NCBI GenBank assembly: GCA_030549495.1
Contig: JAUIRK010001047.1
Span: forward strand, 1,054,001-1,118,000
Origin: Nectonema munidae
Lineage: Eukaryota > Nematomorpha > Nectonematoida > Nectonematidae
DNA length: 64,000 nt
Reading direction: 5' to 3'
Under the pieces are notes generated by a model. The model was not told the DNA's origin, searched no databases, and worked only from the letters and a program-made list of their open reading frames with translations. Each line of letters begins with the position of its first letter. Positions within the stretch are counted from its first letter, which is position 1. A program made the translations under genes and the position numbers. Below are positions 57,165-64,000 of this stretch, piece by piece.

Positions 57165-59412
57165 GTAATTGATATTTTTATTCATTCGAAAGTGAAAATT
57201 TTTAGTTTTTATGTGTATATAATTCTATACCACGCTTTTCCTAAAGAAAATATAGGGTATAATATTGTGAATACTACAAAGCTCTTTGGTCTTTTCAAAA
57301 AGATTTTTAGAAATCTATTTGTATACATTCATTTTCAAAAATACAATCCACTCAAACCCTTTTGGTCTCCCTAGTTTCACACATTAAATCAAATACAGAA
57401 AAAAGTTTATTATAAAAAACATATATTTTTGCAACGTCATCTTACCCTACATTCATCATCAAATAAGTAGTAATTTATTAAAGTAGTAATTTATTAGTTA
57501 TACGTAGCATAGAAGTATTATTGGTTGTTTTTCGTATACAAAATTTAACATACTATTCATACAACCCTTGCCACGTGCACATAAGTGTAAGCAATTCCAA
57601 TAAGCTGCATATAGGTGATACGTATACAGATTTCGGCAAAAGTTTATTTAAGGCGTGTGCTCAACAATCATTCATTCACCGTACTTTGATACGCTTGTTG
57701 ATGAACTGGCCTATCGCTTCTTGGATCATCGCTTGCTTTTCCTGTTTTTAAAATTTTTCTAATTTATCTCGTGATTAGGCAGAACAAAAATTATAAATCC
57801 GCAACTTAAAAATTAGGTGATCCTACACTATCCCGCCCTTATTTTTAATTTTTTGAGTGATGTTTGACTCATTGATTTGATAGGTTATTGAGTCCGAACT
57901 AACAAAGGATTGGACTTTAAAAGTAGAACCTCTAAAGTTCCTCCGCGACAGATTTTGGTATATTAAGAAAATGTACTTTCATGGTTCTATTTTAAAATAC
58001 AAGTGCCAAAATGCATAACATGACTCAATTTTAATTTATGAGTGCTAGTAAAACCAAAAATAATTTAAATCGCGGTTATCTACTACCTTGTCGTTTTCTG
58101 TTAAGGTTTAAAACATGGTTTTAGCATAAAAGTCGCTTTTCTTGTTGCAGAGAGAAGACCTTTTATGCGGGATTAAAACTGAGATCGTTTTACAAGCGTC
58201 ATAAAAAAGACCCCATCAAGGTTGAAGTCAAACCCTTTCTTGTTTTGGGCTCAATAACCGTTTAAATAAATGAAGCAATGATCATTTAAAGAATACAAAT
58301 GTGATATTTGGGTAGTGCAGGATTACCAAAAAGTGACCCAAAAATTTATTCTATATTCACCTTTCCCAATTAATATGATTAAATCATTATTGTAAGAGAA
58401 CTTGAAATATTTTAAAGTACAATAGCCTTTTAATTATTTGAATTTATGTCTCAATTTTGTTGCCTGTAAAGCAATGTGATCATGCTTATGTTGAGCTATA
58501 CCAGAGTTGCCAAGTTGGCTTTTAAGCCAAATTACTGAAATTGGGCATTTTTCTATTTGACTTTGGTTGGCTTATTTGGCTTTTTTCATAGTTGCTTTTG
58601 GTGTCGAATAAAACATTTTACTTGGCAGCTCTGAGCTATGATTTCGTTTTAATTGATTCATTTTTCTATGTAGTTTCTTATACAAAATACATTATCTTCA
58701 AATTCGATATTCGTATATAAATCAAATGCAGTAAATCTCGAAGATTCCGTATCGCAATTATATTTTCAGATGTTCAACGAACGGAATGTCAAAAATTATA
58801 ACCTATATTAACCATGTTCTATGAAATGGTCATAAAGATGAAATAATCTATTTTTTAGTAGGTTTGTGAACTCTTCATCTATAAGAATCATTTTTCAACT
58901 GTTAAAAATTACTCTTGGTTTGTTATCTTTGAAAATTTTACAAAAAAATGGACTATTATAAAAGTTCGTTTTGCTGAGCTATTAGACTATGAAGAAGCTA
59001 TTAGAAGACAAAACTTGATTACTCTTGAGGCTCCAATTTCTGAAAGTTAAATTCTGCGCATAATCTTTAGTGCCATTTTAAAATTTTAATAAATTTGAGC
59101 TTCTCTCACTTTTTTTTTTCGTTAATCGCATACCCATATTGATCTAAAGCTCGTGAAACAAGGAAGAAAGATTTATTATAAAATATTTTGTCAGAAAATT
59201 ATCATATAAAATTAAAAATAGAAGCTTATGAGGAAACTAAAAAAATAAATAACGGCGTTACTTTTTCTGCTGAAAAGTTCGCAAATTGTTTTTCCGAGTT
59301 TTCACGAACCATGATGTTAATATAGCTAAATTTTTGATTCGCATAAAATTGCAGTTGCAATATCTCAATCCTAATGATAATGCATATTTCTATATCTCAT
59401 TCATTTTATTAG
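57165..59412 (+). other. intron of the SETD2-like gene
   Basis: GTAATT to TTCATTTTATTAG. AT-rich; a further exon cannot be excluded, but none is needed for phase. Confidence 0.65.
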
Positions 59413-59820
59413 AATCTCATCATCCACTTGAACATCATAACAGTTATTCTGTTCCAAGAAAAGAAGTGGTATCTGTAGAAAATATTAAACTTCAAACAAA
59501 TAAAAAAACTGATTCCTCTGAAAAATCTACTTTCTATCATGAAAAAGGATTCTTCAGATATAAAAATTCGAGACACGATACAAAATCTCATTCCAAATCA
59601 ACATCATCTTCACGCTCGCGAAAAAAATCTTCATTCCCTCCTTCCCATCTTCACCGCCAAAGTTCGCATCATTCGGATAATGATGATGATCGCTGGCCAG
59701 TTGGCAAGCGACCGAAAGAAGCTTTGGTTACAAGACTGAACCAAAGATACTCCCACAAATCATCTTTTCCGAGAGACGACCATCGCAAGCGAAAAATGCA
59801 TAATGAATGGAGATATTCTG
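59413..59820 (+). CDS. SETD2: SETD2-like gene, Ser/His/Lys-rich exon
   Basis: It enters in phase 1 (G|AA) and leaves in phase 1 before GTATCT. 136 codons of low-complexity, highly polar sequence: SHHPLEHHNSYSVPRKEVVS, SKSTSSSRSRKKSSFPPSHL and HHSDNDDDRWPVGKRPKEAL. The SR-like patches suggest a disordered region between the catalytic half and the C-terminal WW/SRI part. No fold is visible. Assignment rests on splice sites, phase and composition. Confidence 0.78.
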
Positions 59821-61245
59821 GTATCTACTTTTCATTTTCTTAATTTCACACACCTGTGACAATTTTTTAATATAACCTGCTTTTAATAAATTAGTCATGA
59901 CATAGATGTTAATAATCCATTACATACAAATAGTACCGTAGCTAAAAAAATTGTAGGGGCATAATGGGACGCTACATATGAACTCCTATATCTGTCAATC
60001 AGTGTTTCTATTTCTTTATTCTAATTCCTGATATTAGTATTGTCTATATTTCTTATTTTCATTTCTCACACTCTCTCTACTCAAACTAAGCCAGTCGGTT
60101 AGCCCATTTTACGAGTAATTAGCCAGCATGAATCAGGTTGTGTAGAAGCCTGTCATTTATACTACAATGTCTTTGGTTTGGACCCATCTTCAAACCTCTT
60201 TTTTATAGTTTGATACAAGAGATCTTAATTGTGCCTTATGGATAAAACCCACAGTACCTTTACCTGCACCAATAGAAACGTATATATATATGCTTTTATA
60301 TCATGGATTTATAGTCGATTACTAAATTTTCTGACTTGACAGCTCTCGAAATGAAAAGTTTTAAAGAAATCTTATCAATTTAACATAAAATTCTGATTCA
60401 CATGTTTTATTTAAAGTAAAGGGGAATTTAAATTCGTACTGAACTGTGAATAGATTTTTCTCGCGAACGTTTATCATGGAGTTCTGATTCGTTAGGAGTG
60501 CATAAATGGCATTTTTTTCTCTTGTAGATTGATTCATCGTTTTGCAACTTCCTTTTTTATTTGAATTCTTTCTTAAATAGAAGCTTTTATAAAGACTTGA
60601 GTCTGAGACAAATCTTCATAAATGATGGAGTCGAATTCAAAATGTTCCAACATTTTTGTAAGACCTGTTTCGGCCATTGAAACCTCAGCAGTTCAACTTT
60701 GTGTGTTCAAACCGACTTTGTGAGTTTAAATTACTCTCTAGAAACCTCTTCTAACAAGCCGTGAACGGTTAATTTTGATGATCTTTTTATACTTATGAAT
60801 TGGAAGCTGGTGGTAATGGTATATAGGAACATTTTCAATTTCCAATTACAAGATAACTTGCATGCACATTTGTGAGTTTATTTTTCTATTTTTTTAAATT
60901 CATAAAAATTTTATTTTGTTTCTTTGTGCCAAAATTTTAATTAGAAATTCTTTTAAATTATTATTTAAAAATGGTTTACATAATTTTATTAAATATTCCA
61001 GTGATCATAATTGATTTTTTGGATCAAAATATTATTAAAATTTAAAACACTAAGTTTATAAATAAAAAATAGTCCCTGACTTTGAAATAGTGCTATTGTA
61101 TTTTATTAACAACGCGAATAGGACACCAAATCGTTGATTCGTTTCAAAAATATGAGCCAATGAGTTAAATTAATATTTTTGGGGTTATATAAAGTATATT
61201 TCCGAAATATTTTGCATACCTGCTGCTAAAACTTTATACTTCAAG
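59821..61245 (+). other. intron of the SETD2-like gene with a SINE
   Basis: GTATCT to AACTTTATACTTCAAG. It contains the SINE copy at 60110-60272. The rest is AT-rich. Confidence 0.75.
60110..60272 (+). mobile_element. tRNA-derived SINE (family 1), diverged copy
   Basis: GAGTAATTAGCCAGCATGAA (tRNA-like 5' part), TTTGGTTTGGACCCATCTTC (decayed B box), TATAGTTTGATACAAGAGAT, TTAATTGTGCCTTATGGATA and CAGTACCTTTACCTGCACC follow the same order as the copy at 53820. Confidence 0.65.
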
Positions 61246-61502
61246 AAAATCGTCGTCATGAAAAGGACATGGATCATGATGATGATGACAAGTTTCATTT
61301 TTCTTCCAAAAAGTTTCATAGAGAGCGTCTACAAAAACAAGATTTGCGGAATTTTAAATCATCATCATCATCATCGTCAAACTCTTTACCTTCGCCAATA
61401 TCCGTTACATCTTCGCTTATTTACTCATCGTCGACGCCTTTTTACAATTCAACTACTTTATCCTTACCCCACTCCAATCATCAAAATGCCTCCTCCCTGC
61501 AT
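61246..61502 (+). CDS. SETD2: SETD2-like gene, Asp/Ser-rich exon, last one in the window
   Basis: It enters in phase 1 (G|AA) and ends in phase 0 at CAT before the donor GTATGA. It reads NRRHEKDMDHDDDDKFHFSS, then KKFHRERLQKQDLRNFKSSS and a Ser/Thr/Pro tail. It is probably disordered. If the donor were not used, the frame would stop one codon later. The missing WW and SRI (RNA polymerase II CTD-binding) domains argue that the gene continues beyond 64000. Confidence 0.75.
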
Positions 61503-64000
61503 GTATGAGTTTTTTAATCTTTCTTTCATTCAAGTTTCTTTGAGGAGTTTTACTTTTTTCTGTCTAGAAAAGTTATTTATATTTTTTTTAAATATTCACT
61601 TATTTTAATTTGCTTTTTTTGACTTTTATCAACAAGATTTCTTTCAAAATCTCAAAAAAAAATTCACATTTTGCTCAGAATAATTTGCGAAATTATTCAA
61701 AAATTATAAATATCTTTCACAAATAATAAAAATTTAAGGTAGTCCATATGAAAAATGGTATTGACAATTTACTTCTTTATAAATTACCTTATTCTTTACC
61801 AAACTTAGCTATCCTTTCAATAACTTATTTTCTGTGTGTATATGATAAAGACCTTCAATAAACACACAGTTCGTATGTACCACTATGGAGGAAATTATAG
61901 AAACATCCCCTTTATTATTTTGTGACTTCCTTTTTAAAGATTTTATTTTGTTGCATTTCGAAAATGGACGAAAGTGACCTGCCATCATTCCCAAAGTTAA
62001 TTTAGGAAGGTACTCCATTTTTATCCATGAATTTTTATGCACCCCCTTTAACAATGATTGTTTTTGTGTCCCCGTCAATAATAACTAATTTAAAGTTTCT
62101 TTGTGTCTGTATAATGTATATGCACCCAAATATTCCAAATGTGAAATGAGTCCTTGAAATTTTATTGAAAGAATTGATTGTGATTGATAAAAAAACAGAC
62201 TCATGAAGCTAGTTGCCATATTGAGGATGCTAGATTTTCACAACCTAGTCGAAGCCCACAGTTACTATTATTGGCTTAGAAAGTTCTTCATGCCTTACTT
62301 TCATAATATACAGTAACTTATGCATCATGTTCTATTTATTCGGGAGTGTTAGTATGTGCTTAAAATAGCCACAATTATATACTTATCAAATGAACAACTA
62401 ATCAATAAAGTAATCTTTTAAGCTATCATTTTAAAATCTGCTGTTAGACAAGATTTTGTGACTCCTATTAAACTTATCTAGAAATAAAATTGATTTCATG
62501 TTATTCTAAAACTTTAAAGAACAATTAGTGTACCACAGAGTATAAGAGTTTGGTATAGCCGAATTTAGCCCCAAAGCCAATACTTGTCCATGTGTACTTT
62601 AGATGAAATTACCCCTAAAAAGTTTTATTGGCCGTACATTTGAATCACAACTCATTCATTTAAATAACCGGAGACTGGAATATTTCAATATAGCGTTATC
62701 TAGCTTTTTGTCAACGACAATTTCTCGACTTCTTGTCAGCATTGAATCACATACATTTGTATTTGTGATTAAATACACATTTGATGTACTGTAATTGTAT
62801 TGTCTAAAATGTATTGATAGCGTATTTGATTCAGCACTGCTTCACGAGAGCCGGCAACGAATTCCTTTTCTTCGAGTCATAGAAGTGAATTGGATAAGTG
62901 TGTTATTGTATTTATACTACATTGCCATTGAGAGATTATGCTGAGAGTTTTTCCATTCACTTTGTAAAGCGCAGTGATAACTTGCTATGGGAAACCATTA
63001 TTTCATTTTTAATTAAAGTGAAAAGTCTAATTTTTCTTCTTTTTTTTAACTTCTCACTCTCATCTGCACAATTTACTTAAAAACAGAATTTTTTTCCCAA
63101 CTCACTTAATTTAGAAATGTTTAAAAATGACACTGATTTCAAATGAAAATTTTTGAAAACAATATTATGGTATATTGGACATTTATAAAGGTTAAAAATT
63201 GTGGCTCTTTAATATTTTACAATCGTTGTCATCTCAGAATACAGGACAAATCACAAACTCGTTTACAATAGTAATTTTTCTCTGCTTATACACAGAAATC
63301 GTTGTATTTTGTGACAAAATTTGGTAGTTTTTGGAATTCTGTGCTACTAAATTGCCAATTTTGTGATGAAAAATGTTGAATCTTTTATTCTCATAAAAAC
63401 AATTATTTTAATATTTTTTTGACTAGATAGCTTATTTGGTTGAGACTTAGCTTTTATAATATAAGTACGTTTTGCCATTTTTGATATATCTTTTGCTACT
63501 TTGCCTTAGAACGTTCTGGCAGGCCTAACTAAAACTAAATATTTATTTGAAGTTTTGCCAGCTTTGCAGGAACAGTTACCTAGATCGATATTCACTTAAT
63601 TTGCTACCTAATAAACTATATGAACTTTTAGTTAAATGCAAATATTATTTATTTGTTTCAATAATTGCATATATCTTAATAAACTGCTCATAATATCATC
63701 AAGCATTTATTATACATTAATGCAATGCTGTAACTTCCTTTTTTAAAAAGCTATAGTTGTAGTTAACTAAACATCACTGAGTTCCATTATGACTATTTTG
63801 AAATAATACTGCTTACATTCTAAATTTATTTACTTGTCCATGATTTGAAAGGATCGCGTATTAAACGTTTTAATAACGCGTTAAGGCATAATAAGGGGTG
63901 CTTATTTTCTTTATGAAACAAGAATTGCGTGCTTTAATTCATATCAAAGTCGATTCTAAAAGAGAGACATGCACTTAATTTTCAAAAAATGAATGCTAAC
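61503..64000 (+). other. AT-rich DNA, probably the next intron
   Basis: No WW-like (W...YYY...W-x-x-P) or SRI-like exon could be found on the plus strand, and there is no credible gene on the minus strand. Frames at 62603-63080 are AT-driven and have no motif. Confidence 0.5.

Overview
The window is AT-rich, intron-rich animal DNA. Nearly all of its length is transposon and satellite debris. It carries one host gene that I recognise with confidence: a Set2/SETD2-type histone H3 lysine-36 methyltransferase, read on the + strand in 15 exons from about 34.3 kb to 61.5 kb. The mixture of hAT, pogo, Tc1/mariner-like and LINE relics, the very low GC and the transposase wording suggest an arthropod, perhaps a caligid copepod (sea louse). 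The organism is an inference, not a reading.

Layout. 0-12 kb: a three-unit tandem repeat carrying LINE-like zinc knuckles, a tRNA-like SINE, one hAT-like transposase relic, and a hAT element with matching ends (8.6-11.0 kb) lying against it. 12.1-12.5 kb: a coding-looking stretch with an acceptor site. Its donor phase fits the first sure exon of the methyltransferase, so it may be an upstream exon, in which case 12.5-34.3 kb is one huge intron. 12.6-26.7 kb: two related palindromic (foldback-like) elements, one cut short and one of 7 kb, with a 36-bp minisatellite and a 330-bp satellite between them. 26.7-34.3 kb: mostly featureless AT-rich DNA plus a SINE and a decayed pogo/Tigger transposase.

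34.3-61.5 kb: the SETD2-like gene. Exons give, in order, a basic N-terminal region, the AWS cysteine cluster (two exons), the SET domain (four exons), the post-SET zinc cluster, a helical middle region resembling a TFIIS-N/autoinhibitory fold, and a Ser/His/Lys-rich low-complexity region. The last exon seen ends in an open splice donor, so the expected WW and SRI domains should lie beyond the window. Reading phases agree at every junction. The introns hold several well-bounded insertions: a 585-bp hAT derivative with an 8-bp target duplication, a ZBED-type hAT relic, a 5'-truncated LINE with an 11-bp target duplication, hAT-like MITEs, a Tc1/mariner-like MITE with a SINE inside it, and a piggyBac-like MITE 28 bp from a splice acceptor.

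The most unusual structure is the palindrome pair. The short unique spacer at the fold centre lies in opposite orientation in the two copies, the arms are mosaics, and terminal cap sequences with a hairpin are stacked head-to-tail at two places.
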